The notes under the pieces are model-generated. The model did not search any database. It saw nothing but the letters and a program-made list of their open reading frames with translations, and was not told the DNA's origin. This document shows positions 46,899 to 57,693 of a DNA stretch of 64,000 bases, one piece after another (within the stretch, counting starts at the first letter, position 1; each line of letters starts with the position of its first letter). Position numbers and translations under genes: made by a program. The stretch is taken from the NCBI RefSeq assembly GCF_001904655.1, contig NZ_MRCC01000017.1:1-64000 (forward strand), read 5' to 3'. This DNA is from Chroogloeocystis siderophila 5.2 s.c.1 (GTDB lineage Bacteria > Cyanobacteriota > Cyanobacteriia > Cyanobacteriales > Chroococcidiopsidaceae).

Positions 46899-46992
46899 TT
46901 TTCATGTAGGAAGTTCATTGCGTGGCGGATGCGAACATTTTCACAACCAAGCTAACCTGTAAAGAAAGCGAAAGTTGATGAGTTTACTTTAG

Positions 46993-47604
46993 ATGATCGA
47001 CAAAATAGCTAAGACTCAATACCCAATTGACGATCTACTGCGACAGCGCTGGAGTCCGTTAGCATTTTCAACGCAGACAGTTGAACCCGACAAGCTACGC
47101 AGTATTTTAGAAGCCGCAAGCTGGGCAGCATCTTCTTTTAACGAGCAACCCTGGAGTTTTATTGTTGCAACTTCAGATAACAAGGTTGAATTTGAACGCT
47201 TGCTGAGTATTCTCGCACAAGGAAACCAAGAATGGGCACAGTATGCCCCAGTATTAATGCTGAGTGTAGCAAAATTGCATTTCGAGCGCAATGGCAACGA
47301 GAATCGCCATGCTTTTCACGATGTTGGTGCAGCGGCTGCAACCTTAGCTATCCAAGCGACGGCATTAGGATTATTTATTCACCAAATGGCAGGATTTGAC
47401 GTTGCTAAAGCAAAGGAGATTTACGGTATTCCTGAAGGGTACGAACCAGTAGCCGCGATCGCATTAGGTTATCTCGGAGATCCACAAACTTTGTCAGATA
47501 AATTGCAGCAACGAGAAATGTCGCCACGCACTCGTAAGCCGCTAGAAACTTTTGTTTTCTCTGGTGGTTGGAACCAGCCTTCACCACTCGTTAACCGTTC
47601 GTAA
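46993..47604 (+). CDS. Nitroreductase family flavoprotein
   Basis: Protein of 203 residues with the nitroreductase fold: RQRWSPLAFSTQTVEPDKLRSILEAASWAASSFNEQPWSFIV (FMN-binding Arg-x-Ser-x-Arg-type start and SSxNxQPW), AAATLAIQATALGLFIHQMAGFD and VAAIALGYLGD. Such enzymes are FMN homodimers using NAD(P)H to reduce nitro compounds, quinones or others. The stop overlaps the 3' end of the convergent glycosyltransferase pseudogene by 14 bases. Confidence 0.85.
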   Translation: MIDKIAKTQYPIDDLLRQRWSPLAFSTQTVEPDKLRSILEAASWAASSFNEQPWSFIVATSDNKVEFERLLSILAQGNQEWAQYAPVLMLSVAKLHFERNGNENRHAFHDVGAAAATLAIQATALGLFIHQMAGFDVAKAKEIYGIPEGYEPVAAIALGYLGDPQTLSDKLQQREMSPRTRKPLETFVFSGGWNQPSPLVNRS

Positions 47605-48399
47605 TCGGTAAAATCTGCGGTGCATCGACACTGCGATCGCGCATCGTCGTCGGTAATTCTTGATGATAAACGCCTGAAGGTAATACCCCACAGCCACCAT
47701 AACGAGCCATGACTCGTAGTTGTGCGAGTACATCTTCGCCACAAGCTTGTGTTGGTAATTCTTGCCAAAAACGAAAACCGCCGATATCGAGGAGTTTTAA
47801 TCTGTCATACAAAACGCACCCTGCAATCCAAGCAACGCGATATTTGCGCAGGCGATCGCACGTAATGTTGTAACGTTGTTGAATGTGATATAGATTAGCC
47901 GCATTATGCAATTTCCAACGTTCCCAAGCAGGAGTATTTGGTTTTACTAATTCTGGTGTTACAGGAGTATCCCAAAATTCAATCTGCTGTTCGTGCAAGC
48001 GAATATCGTGAAGAAAGCTAAGCCCGATAAATGCATTACCAACAAAGCCGCATTTTTCTTCGGCGATCGCTACTAATAAATTATGGACGACGTAAGACTC
48101 GCAAATAACATCATCATCTAAATAAAGAACATAGGGAGAAGTTGCTTTCTCTAAAAGAAATTGACGTTGTTGCGCGATACCACGTCGTGGTAAATTTTTG
48201 TAGACAATGATTTGATGACCGTGACTTTCAAGCACTCGAACTACAGCTTGAACTTCTTTAGTTTGAATTGCATCTCGATCTTCAGTTTGATCGGAAATAA
48301 TTATGCGAAAATCGCGGTAAGTTTACGCGCAAAGACTTGTTAGCGTTACAGCTAAAGCTGTTGGACGGGGTTATAAGTAGGAATTAGAATATCAATCAT
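47591..48399 (-). pseudogene. Family 2 glycosyltransferase, broken by frameshift and nonsense
   Basis: From ATG 48399 the minus strand reads MIDILIPTYN, then runs out of frame. The expected continuation RPTALAVTLTSLCA is found in another frame (TATAACCCCGTCC has two extra bases), followed by a TAA where CAA (Gln) is expected, then TYRDFRIIISDQTEDRDAIQTKEVQAVVRV and the intact remainder. Two independent lesions thus break the N-terminus. The remaining 214 residues (from 48235) keep the DDD motif (YVLYLDDDV) and GCVLYDRLKLLDIGGF, but lack the nucleotide-binding start. The gene lies next to a truncated GT9 gene and an insertion element. Confidence 0.75.
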
Positions 48400-48411
48400 C
48401 AGTTAGTTAGC

Positions 48412-49368
48412 CTAACGGCTGGTAATAGGTAACTGGTAATTGGATACAGACATTGAGGTGTCTGGAGATAGTAGTTCTAAGACTGCACTAACCACGGTTT
48501 CGGGTTTTACTAAGCGTAAACAGTGATGATGTCCTTCGGGACAAATGCTTTTATAACAAATCCGACAAGGAACATCGTGAAAGATAACACGATTAGGAAC
48601 TTGCCAAGGAGTATGTTGCGGATTAGTTAAAGCGTATATGTCAACAACAGGCGTACCAACTGCAGCGGCGATGTGAACAGGGGCGGTGTTGTTAGAAATT
48701 AATAAAGGGGCTGCATCGATTAAAGCACTAAGTTCGCCTAAGTTAAGACGGTTAACGAAAGAATGCGATCGCATCTTTCCGCGAATGAATTCAACAAGTT
48801 CGATTTCAGATTCAGTTCCAGTGAAAACCACTTGAATATCGTAGTCTCGAACTAATTTTTCCGTGACAATTGCAAAACTTTCGGAAGGATAGCGACGCGA
48901 AATCGCAGATGCGCCTGGGTGAATGACAACCCAAGGCTGTTGATGAATTCCTATTTCTGCGAGTAATGATTGAATTCTGAGTTTAGCTGTGTCTGGTATA
49001 CATAACTTCAAGCGTTGATCGGCTATGGTACTCCCGACGCTAGCAACTAAATCGAGTTGGTGTTGCACTTCGTGACGGATAAATTGTTCCGGTTCGGGAT
49101 CTTTAATCCAATGCGTGAGAAGTTGATAAGGATTTTCATGGCAATGCGCTAACGTCAAAGGAATACCCGCCATGTAGCACAAAAAAGCCGTTGGTAAAGG
49201 ATTTTGACTGTAAACGGTGAAGATTACTGCTGCATCAAAATCACGTTCTCGCAATAAATTAATAATTGCATATTCTGGATCGCTATTTTTCCGAGGTGCA
49301 GTTGCTTTTAACCAAGGAGAATCATAAACGATGACATCATCAATATCAGGGCACCTCGAAAAATTCAT
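48412..49368 (-). pseudogene. Family 9 glycosyltransferase, N-terminus replaced by an IS end
   Basis: The open frame is 318 residues, but its first residues MNFSRC come from the terminal repeat of the adjacent IS5-family element. The GT9 (heptosyltransferase-like) sequence begins only at DIDDVIVYD, so about 60-70 residues with the G-x-GD-x-xL donor-site start are missing. The rest is well kept: PWVVIHPGASAISRRYP, VVFTGTESE, LGELSALIDAAPLLISNNTAPVHIAAAVGTPVVDIYALTNPQHTPW. The C-terminal residues NYQLPITSR are encoded by GGTAATA-type heptamer repeats. Probably inactive. Confidence 0.75.
48421..48441 (+). repeat. Heptamer repeats at the 3' end of the GT9 gene
   Basis: GGTAATA, GGTAACT and GGTAATT follow each other, overlapping the last codons of the glycosyltransferase frame. 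This suggests that repeat insertion replaced the original stop codon and extended the protein by a few residues. Confidence 0.65.
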
Positions 49369-50550
49369 GAAGAAGCGTCTTGAGTTGAGACAAACTGGTA
49401 TTAGAGCGAATAGGGGTAAAGTTCAATGAGCCAACCCGGATTTGGGGACTGGGAAGAACACCAAAACAAATTGAATCAGAAAAGGGACTTACTGGTTAGG
49501 CTCAATGAAATTGTTCCTTGGGAAGCATTTTGCCCAACATTAGAACAAATCCATGATAAACCCCGCAAGAGTAAAGCCGGACGTAAAGCGATTGACGCAG
49601 TGGTGATGTTCAAATTACTGGTAGCGACCGTCTATCATTCATGCAATTTATGGGCTTTGGATTAGCGGATGAAGTTCCTGATGCAACCACAGTTTGGCTA
49701 TTCCGCAAACAATTGAGCCAACAAGGGTTGATTGAATTGCTATTTGAGCAGTTTGATGGTTATCTCATTGAGCAGGGCTATGCTGCCAAAGGCGGACAGA
49801 TAGTCGATGCCACTTTGATTCCAGTACCCAAGCAGCACAACAGTGACAAGGAAAATGAACAATTGAAGCACGCACAGACCCCGCAAGAATGGCAGGATAA
49901 ACCGCATCGATTAGCGCAAAAAGACCGGGATGCCCGATGGACGAAAAAAGGCGGCAAGAGCTACTTTGGTTACAAAACTCATATTGGTGTGGATGTCGAG
50001 TATGGTTTGATTCGTCGTTACAGCGTTACCGATGCCTCAGTGCATGATTCTCAAGAGTTGGGCAACTTATGGGACGACGACAACGAAGCCGATACCCTGT
50101 AGGCAGACAGTGCCTATCGTTGTGAGGCAACTGAGGCAGTGCTGGAGTTAATGGGCTTTGAGAGTCAAATTCATCCGCGAGGCTATCGCAATCACCCTCT
50201 GATCCAAGAGCAAAAACAGTCCAATCGAGACAAATCCAAAACTCGTGCCAGAGTGGAACATGTCTTTGGCAGTTGGGTGATGCAGATGGGAGGTAAATTA
50301 GTGCGTTCTATTGGTTTAGCACGGGCTCAGGCATCTCTAGGGTTGAAGAATTTGACCTACAACTTCATGCGTTATATGTTTTTACAGACTCAGAGCGTCT
50401 GTTAGGGCAGTCGATGCACGGTGAAATTGATTCCATTGCGTCTCTTGGAGCTGTATGTTGCAGTTTGCTTCACAATTGCTTGGTCAATTCATTGCCTGTT
50501 GTCTTATCTGAGATCCCCATCTGCCCAAAAACTAATTTATCGAGGTTCCC
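49349..50550 (+). mobile_element. IS5-family insertion sequence, inactive, about 1.2 kb
   Basis: Terminal inverted repeats are visible: GGGCACCTCGAAAAATT at the left end (49349) and, reading inward from 50550 on the other strand, GGGAACCTCGATAAATT; 15 of 17 bases agree. Between them lies a DDE transposase of IS5 type, broken by a deletion and a nonsense codon. No target-site duplication is seen (left flank ATATCA, right flank TTTATA), and the right flank does not continue the interrupted GT9 gene, so a deletion or rearrangement followed insertion. Confidence 0.75.
49426..50405 (+). pseudogene. IS5-family DDE transposase, broken
   Basis: The reading starts MSQPGFGDWEEHQNKLNQKRDLL, typical of IS5 transposases, and continues to FKLLVATVYHS (about 49640). 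There a deletion (roughly 45-50 bases by comparison with the family, which has a YNLSDExxEYQ segment here) shifts the frame; it continues as MQFMGFGLADEVPDATTVWLFRKQL. At 50101 TAG stands where TGG is expected (DTL-stop-ADSAY; family LWADSAY). DDE residues remain visible: VDATL, ADSAY, RVEHVFG. Not functional. Confidence 0.8.
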
Positions 50551-50659
50551 TTTATAAAGATCTCTGATCATCTCTTTCCTCTGTGACCTTCGTGTCTCTG
50601 TGGTTCGTTAAAAAATACTGTTAACAAACAATTTTGATGTATAAAATTTCTTTTAATTT

Positions 50660-52711
<2,052 letters not shown>

Positions 52712-52960
52712 TTACCGATTGAAATCTCAAGTTTTAGTTTAGCTTCCACGTTTTGAGAATCTGATTGCCCTTCCTCTTCGCAAGCTACTACAAGCTACTA
52801 CTATAATTAGATGATGAAAATTACACTGCGAAATTCCTAGCAATATTTTCATACGCAGTATCATCTAATTGTTGATAATTATTGCTCTACGACTTCTCAC
52901 ACACCTTTTAACAAAAAATCAAGTATCCTGCTAGATAGCAAAAATGGACAGGTGTGAATC

Positions 52961-53257
52961 ATGAAGGTTTGGCTAGCTTGCTTTGTACTTTTATTTGCTC
53001 TCGCTGAGCTTTTTCAATGGATGAAGCAGTTTTCGCTACCGTTGCCGATTTATATTTTGGGTGGTGCGTTTTTAGCGATCGCATCTAACTACGACAAACT
53101 TGGCGGTTTACGTTGGCTATCGCATGATCGCGCGTTCATCAATTCTGCAAGTCAACCTTCTATCACTCAATCAACTGCACAGCCGTTGCAATCAGTATCG
53201 TTTACTACAGTGCCCGCTGCTGAACAAATGCAACCGTGCACAAAAGAGAGTAAATAG
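52961..53257 (+). CDS. Small membrane protein, two predicted segments
   Basis: Protein of 98 residues. Hydrophobic segments are at about 3-18 (VWLACFVLLFALAELF) and 29-44 (LPIYILGGAFLAIASNY), followed by a polar, Ser/Gln-rich tail. The gene sits between ligA and the FecCD genes, with its 3' end 5 bases before the convergent FecCD stop. I do not recognise a family, though similar small cyanobacterial proteins seem common. Confidence 0.55.
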   Translation: MKVWLACFVLLFALAELFQWMKQFSLPLPIYILGGAFLAIASNYDKLGGLRWLSHDRAFINSASQPSITQSTAQPLQSVSFTTVPAAEQMQPCTKESK

Positions 53258-53262
53258 TATGA

Positions 53263-54306
53263 TTACTTGCCACGCTGCTGCACCAATAAATAAACAAAGT
53301 AAGGCGCACCAATAACCGCAGTGACAATTCCACAAGGAATTTCAATCGGGGCAAATAGCGTACGTCCGATTAAATCTGCGACAACAACAAGCATCGCCCC
53401 CATCACGCCAGCAACGGGAAGTAGCCCACCATGAGTTGCACCTACTAACTGACGTGCCATATGCGGAGCCATTAAACCCACAAAACCAATCGCGCCTGCT
53501 GTCGCCACCGCAGATCCAGCGAGTGCGGTACTAATCAGCAACAACCAGCCGCGTTGCCACTCAATGTGACAGCCTAATCCTGTCGCAATTTCGTCACCTA
53601 AAGCTAAAGCGTTGAGTTGGCGAGTCTTGACTAAAGCAAGCGGCAAAAATACAATAAGCCAGGGTAAAAAAGCAAAAACCTGCTCCCAACTGCGTCCGTA
53701 AACACTTCCTGCTAACCACACTAAAGCTTGACTGACGCTGTTAATCTCACCAAAAGTCGTAATTACACTTGTGCAAGCACCAATGACCGTCGCAATTCCG
53801 ACACCGATTAAAATCAACCGCAACGGCGAACTGCCTCCTTCCCATGCTAAAAAGTAAATGAGCAACGAAACCGCCAAAGCACCGCCAAACGCAGAGATGG
53901 GCAAGAATCCCACAGGAACACTAGGAAATAATACAATCAAACTCACCGCCGCTAAACTCGCGCCAGCATTAACGCCAATGATCCCAGGATCGGCAAGTGG
54001 GTTACGCGTGATTCCTTGCATAATTGCACCAGAAATTGCTAAGGCTAGTCCTACTAAACTTGCAACTAAAGTCCGCGGTAATCGCAGCGTGTTAACGACA
54101 AATGTATAGTCAGAGTTTTCTTCTAGCCCTAACACAGTTTGAATAACTGCAAGGGGCGGGATCGGATATTCCCCGTACGCAACGCTAGCAATCATTGCGA
54201 TTAGCGTCACAAGTAACAAAAGTAACAATACAGTCAAAACGCGTTGCTTGACGCGTAGCGATAGCGGTAGCGATCGCGAACGAATCCGTAGTGTATTTTG
54301 CTTCAT
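53263..54306 (-). CDS. FecCD-family siderophore/iron ABC permease
   Basis: Protein of 347 residues with about nine to ten membrane segments. Family signatures: YTFVVNTLRLPRTLVASLVGLALAISGAIMQGITRNPLADPGIIGVNAGASLAAV near 65-120, WLAGSVYGRSWEQV near 208, and GAIGFVGLMAPHMARQLVGATHGGLLPVAGVMGAMLVVVADLIGR near 270-315. It works as heterodimer partner of the second FecCD protein. The ATG overlaps the upstream stop (ATGA), so the pair is translationally coupled. No binding protein or ATPase gene adjoins. Confidence 0.9.
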   Translation of the reverse strand: MKQNTLRIRSRSLPLSLRVKQRVLTVLLLLLLVTLIAMIASVAYGEYPIPPLAVIQTVLGLEENSDYTFVVNTLRLPRTLVASLVGLALAISGAIMQGITRNPLADPGIIGVNAGASLAAVSLIVLFPSVPVGFLPISAFGGALAVSLLIYFLAWEGGSSPLRLILIGVGIATVIGACTSVITTFGEINSVSQALVWLAGSVYGRSWEQVFAFLPWLIVFLPLALVKTRQLNALALGDEIATGLGCHIEWQRGWLLLISTALAGSAVATAGAIGFVGLMAPHMARQLVGATHGGLLPVAGVMGAMLVVVADLIGRTLFAPIEIPCGIVTAVIGAPYFVYLLVQQRGK

Positions 54307-55313
54307 TTACTAACTTTCATCCGAGCAAGATAAACAAAGAAGGGCGCGCCTACTAATGCTGTCACAATTCCTACTGGCAATTCTTGGGGTCGAATGACGA
54401 GTCGCGCAACGACATCCGAAGCAAGCAGGAGGATTGCACCAAATACCGCACTATACGGCAAAATCCAACGATAATCTACCCCAATGAGTAAGCGCACAAT
54501 GTGGGGGACAACTAAGCCAACAAATCCAATCGGTCCTGCGGCGGCAACTGCACTTCCTGCTAATAACAATACTGCTACTGCCGCTGCGATTTTGACCCAA
54601 GCCGTTTTTTGACCCAAACCTTTCGCCACATCTTCACCCAGGTTGAGAATATTGATTTGGCTTGCTAAGGCAAGAGCAAGTACCAGACCTATGACGATAT
54701 AGGGTAGCACTTGCGCAATAATTGCATAATCGCGACCAGCAACCGAGCCTGCTAACCAAAACCGAATTTCATCAAGCGTGCGTTGGCTAATAATCAAAAT
54801 GCCTGTTGTTAGCGCTGAAAGTAAAGCGGCAATGGCTGCACCAGCAATCGTTAAATTCAGCGGCGTAAGTCCTCCACGCCCCAGCGAACCCAAAAGGTAA
54901 ACACTAACCGCACTCGTACCTGCGCCGAGAAACGCACACCACACATAAAAACTCGGTTCAGAAGTTCCAAAAATAAAGATCGCCACCACAACGGCGATCG
55001 CTGCACCCGCATTAATTCCCAAAATTTCGGGATCTGCCAAAGGATTGTGGCTAATACCTTGCATAATCGCTCCAGCAATCGCCGTCGCCGCACCAACAAG
55101 AATTGCGAGTAGCGATCGCGGTATGCGCACTGTGCGAATAATCAAATGTTCGGTTGAACCATCAAAAACAGCGATCGCCTCATAAATTGTTTTGAGTGAA
55201 ATGTCTGCTGCGCCCAAAGCAATACTGATAAACAGGCAAATCACTAATACTCCGATGCTCGCAATTAAACCTAGCACGGGCGATCTGCTTTTCCAATTTG
55301 ATACTTCTGTCAT
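54303..55313 (-). CDS. FecCD-family siderophore/iron ABC permease
   Basis: Protein of 336 residues from ATG 55313 (MTEVSNWKSRSPVLGLIASIGVLVICLFISIALGAAD). Signatures: RTVRIPRSLLAILVGAATAIAGAIMQGISHNPLADPEILGINAGAAIAV, WLAGSVAGRDY and AAGPIGFVGLVVPHIVRLLIGVDYRWILPYSAVFGAILLLASDVVARL. The frame is open upstream to 55538, but those 75 residues are polar and unlike the family, so they are left out. Overlaps the next permease gene by 4 bases. Substrate class Fe3+-siderophore, cobalamin or haem by family; siderophore likely (inference). Confidence 0.85.
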   Translation of the reverse strand: MTEVSNWKSRSPVLGLIASIGVLVICLFISIALGAADISLKTIYEAIAVFDGSTEHLIIRTVRIPRSLLAILVGAATAIAGAIMQGISHNPLADPEILGINAGAAIAVVVAIFIFGTSEPSFYVWCAFLGAGTSAVSVYLLGSLGRGGLTPLNLTIAGAAIAALLSALTTGILIISQRTLDEIRFWLAGSVAGRDYAIIAQVLPYIVIGLVLALALASQINILNLGEDVAKGLGQKTAWVKIAAAVAVLLLAGSAVAAAGPIGFVGLVVPHIVRLLIGVDYRWILPYSAVFGAILLLASDVVARLVIRPQELPVGIVTALVGAPFFVYLARMKVSK

Positions 55314-55591
55314 ACCTTCGTTTTGCTGCAATATCGCTGCAAAGTAATTGCAATCGCACCTTACCAGTGAGCCACTAGGGTAGGCATCGTCGAATACTAC
55401 TCGCAACTTATTGCCAAATTCTATCAATAATTTGGTGGGTTTTATCCAAACTGTCGCTGCAAAATCTTCAACAGTGGTTGAGGGCGATCGCGCTTTGCCG
55501 CTTTTCTTACAAAGTAAAAAGGCTCTCATCAACATCATGTGCTAGAAGTTAAGGAGAACCGAATAGGTAGGATACTTTAAAATTTATCTTA

Positions 55592-55987
55592 CTAAATCAA
55601 CCAAAACCCTTTTTTTTGCCAATATTGTTTTTCTAAAATGTTATCTAAGCTTTGCTGCGAGATGACACATTTCTCAACCAATAATTTTCCTAAAGGTTTA
55701 TTGTTGTATTGCTGCTCAAGTAAAAATTGCTCTAGCGCATTGGCGGAAATCAATTTTTCTTGAATGAGTAATTGACCAAGCTTAATTTGCTGCTCTGCTA
55801 AAACTCGATTAAGCGTCCCTTGAGACACTAATTGTTTTTCTACTAAGATTTGTCCAAGTTGTTTTTGAATGCGGCGTTGCTCAGCTAAGACAGGTTCTAG
55901 TTTGTCTTGAGAAATTAAGCCTTTACGTACTAGCATTTCGCCGAGAGCAGCTTTTTCTACTTTTCTCTCAAAAGTTTTAGTAAACAT
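55592..55987 (-). CDS. Protein made of MshEN/GspE-N-like repeats
   Basis: Protein of 131 residues with four imperfect repeats of about 25 residues: LGEMLVRKGLISQDKLEPVLAEQ, LGQILVEKQLVSQGTLNRVLAEQ, LGQLLIQEKLISANALEQFLLEQ and LGKLLVEKCVISQQSLDNILEKQ. The LGxxLVxxxLIsxxxLxxxLxxQ pattern is that of the N-terminal domain of type II secretion/pilus ATPases (T2SSE_N, MshEN), which can bind c-di-GMP. Here it stands alone, with no ATPase domain. Function unknown; a small adaptor or nucleotide sensor is possible. It lies between the FecCD genes and rfbB on the same strand. Confidence 0.65.
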   Translation of the reverse strand: MFTKTFERKVEKAALGEMLVRKGLISQDKLEPVLAEQRRIQKQLGQILVEKQLVSQGTLNRVLAEQQIKLGQLLIQEKLISANALEQFLLEQQYNNKPLGKLLVEKCVISQQSLDNILEKQYWQKKGFWLI

Positions 55988-56152
55988 TACTAATCCTTGA
56001 CTTAATTATGCTATTCAAGCGTTTTTATATAGGAAAATATTACGTTTAAGTAATTCATACAAAATTTCTTAGCAAGTACTGACAACAAGATACTTACATT
56101 TTTATGATTCCCTTTTTTGGATAGTTTGTGGTATAGAAACTATAAAGAGCAA

Positions 56153-56180
56153 AGTAAGACTTTGTAAGCAAAGTCTTACT
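56153..56180 (-). terminator. Perfect hairpin downstream of rfbB
   Basis: AGTAAGACTTTG-(TAAG)-CAAAGTCTTACT has 12 perfect base pairs and a 4-base loop, 52 bases past the rfbB stop. On the minus strand it is followed by TTGCTCTTT. It probably ends the rfbB transcript before the repeat-protein gene. Confidence 0.6.
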
Positions 56181-56231
56181 AATAAAAACTAAGAATTTTT
56201 CGTAAAACGCGTTTACTAACGTATAAAGTTT

Positions 56232-57344
56232 TTAACTTTGATGCTGAGAAAGATAAACTTTATGGTAGTATTCTTGATACTCGTCAGACAGTAAAGGTTG
56301 CCACCAATCGCGGTGCGTGAGATACCATTCAACTGTACGACGCAATCCCTCAGCGACAGTTATTGCGGGTGTCCAGCTGAGTTGAGTTTTAATTTTAGTC
56401 GCATCAATCGCATAACGGCGATCGTGTCCTGGTCGATCCTGAACAAAAGTGATGAGTTCGCGTGCTGGACGCACTGGTAAATCAATTGCTAGTTCATCCA
56501 TAATGTCACATAGCATTTGCACCAAGTCGATATTTTTAACCTCATTATTGCCACCAATGTTATAAACTTCTCCAGGTAAACCTTGATGAATGACAACACC
56601 TAAAGCTGTACAATGATCGCCTACATATAGCCAATCACGGACATTTTGTCCATCACCGTATACAGGTAGTTGTTTACCAAGCAAGCAATTGATGCACATT
56701 AAAGGAATGAGCTTCTCAGGAAACTGATAGGGACCGTAATTATTCGAGCAATTTGTAATGATTGTTGGTAGATGATAAGTATGATAGTAGGCACGTACTA
56801 AGTGATCGCTACCAGCTTTAGAAGCCGAATACGGGCTATTGGGTGCATAAGGAGTCTTTTCAGTAAATGCAGGATCGTTGGGATTAAGACTACCGTAGAC
56901 TTCATCAGTAGAAACGTGAAGAAAGCGATGATGATCTGGTTGTCCACAAGTACGCCAGTGTTGTAGAAATGCTTCTAGCAGCGTGAAAGTCCCAACAACA
57001 TTAGTTTGGACAAACGCAGCGGGTCCCAAAATCGAACGGTCTACATGAGATTCCGCAGCAAAATGCACAACTGTATCAATCGCCTCAGTTTGTAAAAGTT
57101 GGTCTAAAACTGTGCGATCGCAAATATTCCCTTGGAAAAAGCGAAAATTTTCTGTTGCTTCCCAACTTGCTAAGTTACTACGATTTCCTGCATAAGTTAA
57201 GGCATCTAGAACAACTACGCGGTCTTCAGGATAAGTTGTACACCAAGAATGCACAAAATTTGTACCAATAAAGCCTGCGCCTCCAGTCACCAATAGCCGC
57301 CTCGGCTGCGGAGAGTTTAATCGCTGATTCTCTGCCCTACTCAC
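56232..57344 (-). CDS. rfbB: dTDP-glucose 4,6-dehydratase
   Basis: Extended SDR of 370 residues from GTG 57344 (MSRAENQRL), with GGGAAG about seven bases ahead. NAD-binding loop VTGGAGFIGTNFVHSW; DALTYAGNRSNLASWEATENF; FAAESHVDRSI; catalytic HVSTDEVYGSL (Thr-Asp-Glu) and YSASKAGSDHLVRAYYHTY (Tyr-x3-Lys); NCSNNYGPYQFPEKLIPL; QDRPGHDRRYAIDATK. It makes dTDP-4-keto-6-deoxyglucose for rhamnose and other deoxysugars of surface polysaccharides. The frame is open to 57437, but the extra residues do not match the family. No rfbA, C or D gene is in the window. Confidence 0.92.
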   Translation of the reverse strand: MSRAENQRLNSPQPRRLLVTGGAGFIGTNFVHSWCTTYPEDRVVVLDALTYAGNRSNLASWEATENFRFFQGNICDRTVLDQLLQTEAIDTVVHFAAESHVDRSILGPAAFVQTNVVGTFTLLEAFLQHWRTCGQPDHHRFLHVSTDEVYGSLNPNDPAFTEKTPYAPNSPYSASKAGSDHLVRAYYHTYHLPTIITNCSNNYGPYQFPEKLIPLMCINCLLGKQLPVYGDGQNVRDWLYVGDHCTALGVVIHQGLPGEVYNIGGNNEVKNIDLVQMLCDIMDELAIDLPVRPARELITFVQDRPGHDRRYAIDATKIKTQLSWTPAITVAEGLRRTVEWYLTHRDWWQPLLSDEYQEYYHKVYLSQHQS

Positions 57345-57693
57345 AAAATCTTCCCTTGCTCGATCGAAAATCCCAAATAGTATCACTCCTCGCGCAGCAC
57401 TTGTAAAGCAGATTTCATTGCTAAAGCCATCAAACACTCAGCCTTTTTCTGATTTCTGAGCAAAGTTCCCCAAACTTGGGGAACCAGTGCGCCCTTAAGG
57501 GTTATCCCCCGTTGTAGCAAGTGGCGTAGATTTAGGGGACTGATACGAGTGCGGTTACTTAACGATTCATACATTGATTAAGCAATGCCGAAAATCAAGT
57601 TCCGATTTATGCAAGTAGTCTAAAGTTTCTGTGCTGTCTGACAGAAATGAAATCAGAATTGAGCCTGGTGTAGTCAGGATCAATTAGCAGCTA
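57345..57693. other. Intergenic region with a 20-base palindrome
   Basis: About 350 bases between the rfbB start and the stop of the proline-rich protein gene. GTTCCCCAAACTTGGGGAAC (57465-57484) has 9-base perfect arms around AC. A further GC patch (GCGCCCTTAAGGG, 57490-57502) adds folding potential. A 63-residue frame through here (57383-57574) has no family match and is not called. The palindrome could be an intergenic repeat unit or a regulator site for rfbB. Confidence 0.45.

Noticed and set aside
50560-50620. TCTGTGACCTTCGTGTCTCTGTGGTTCG stretch as a possible RNA or promoter
   Set aside because: This type of sequence is a common low-information repeat in intergenic bacterial DNA; no structure supports a function.
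55314-55538. 75-residue N-terminal extension of the FecCD permease
   Set aside because: The residues are polar and unlike the family, which begins at the first membrane segment after MTEVSNW.
57383-57574. 63-residue minus-strand frame upstream of rfbB
   Set aside because: It overlaps a palindrome-containing spacer, has no ribosome-binding site or recognisable protein pattern.
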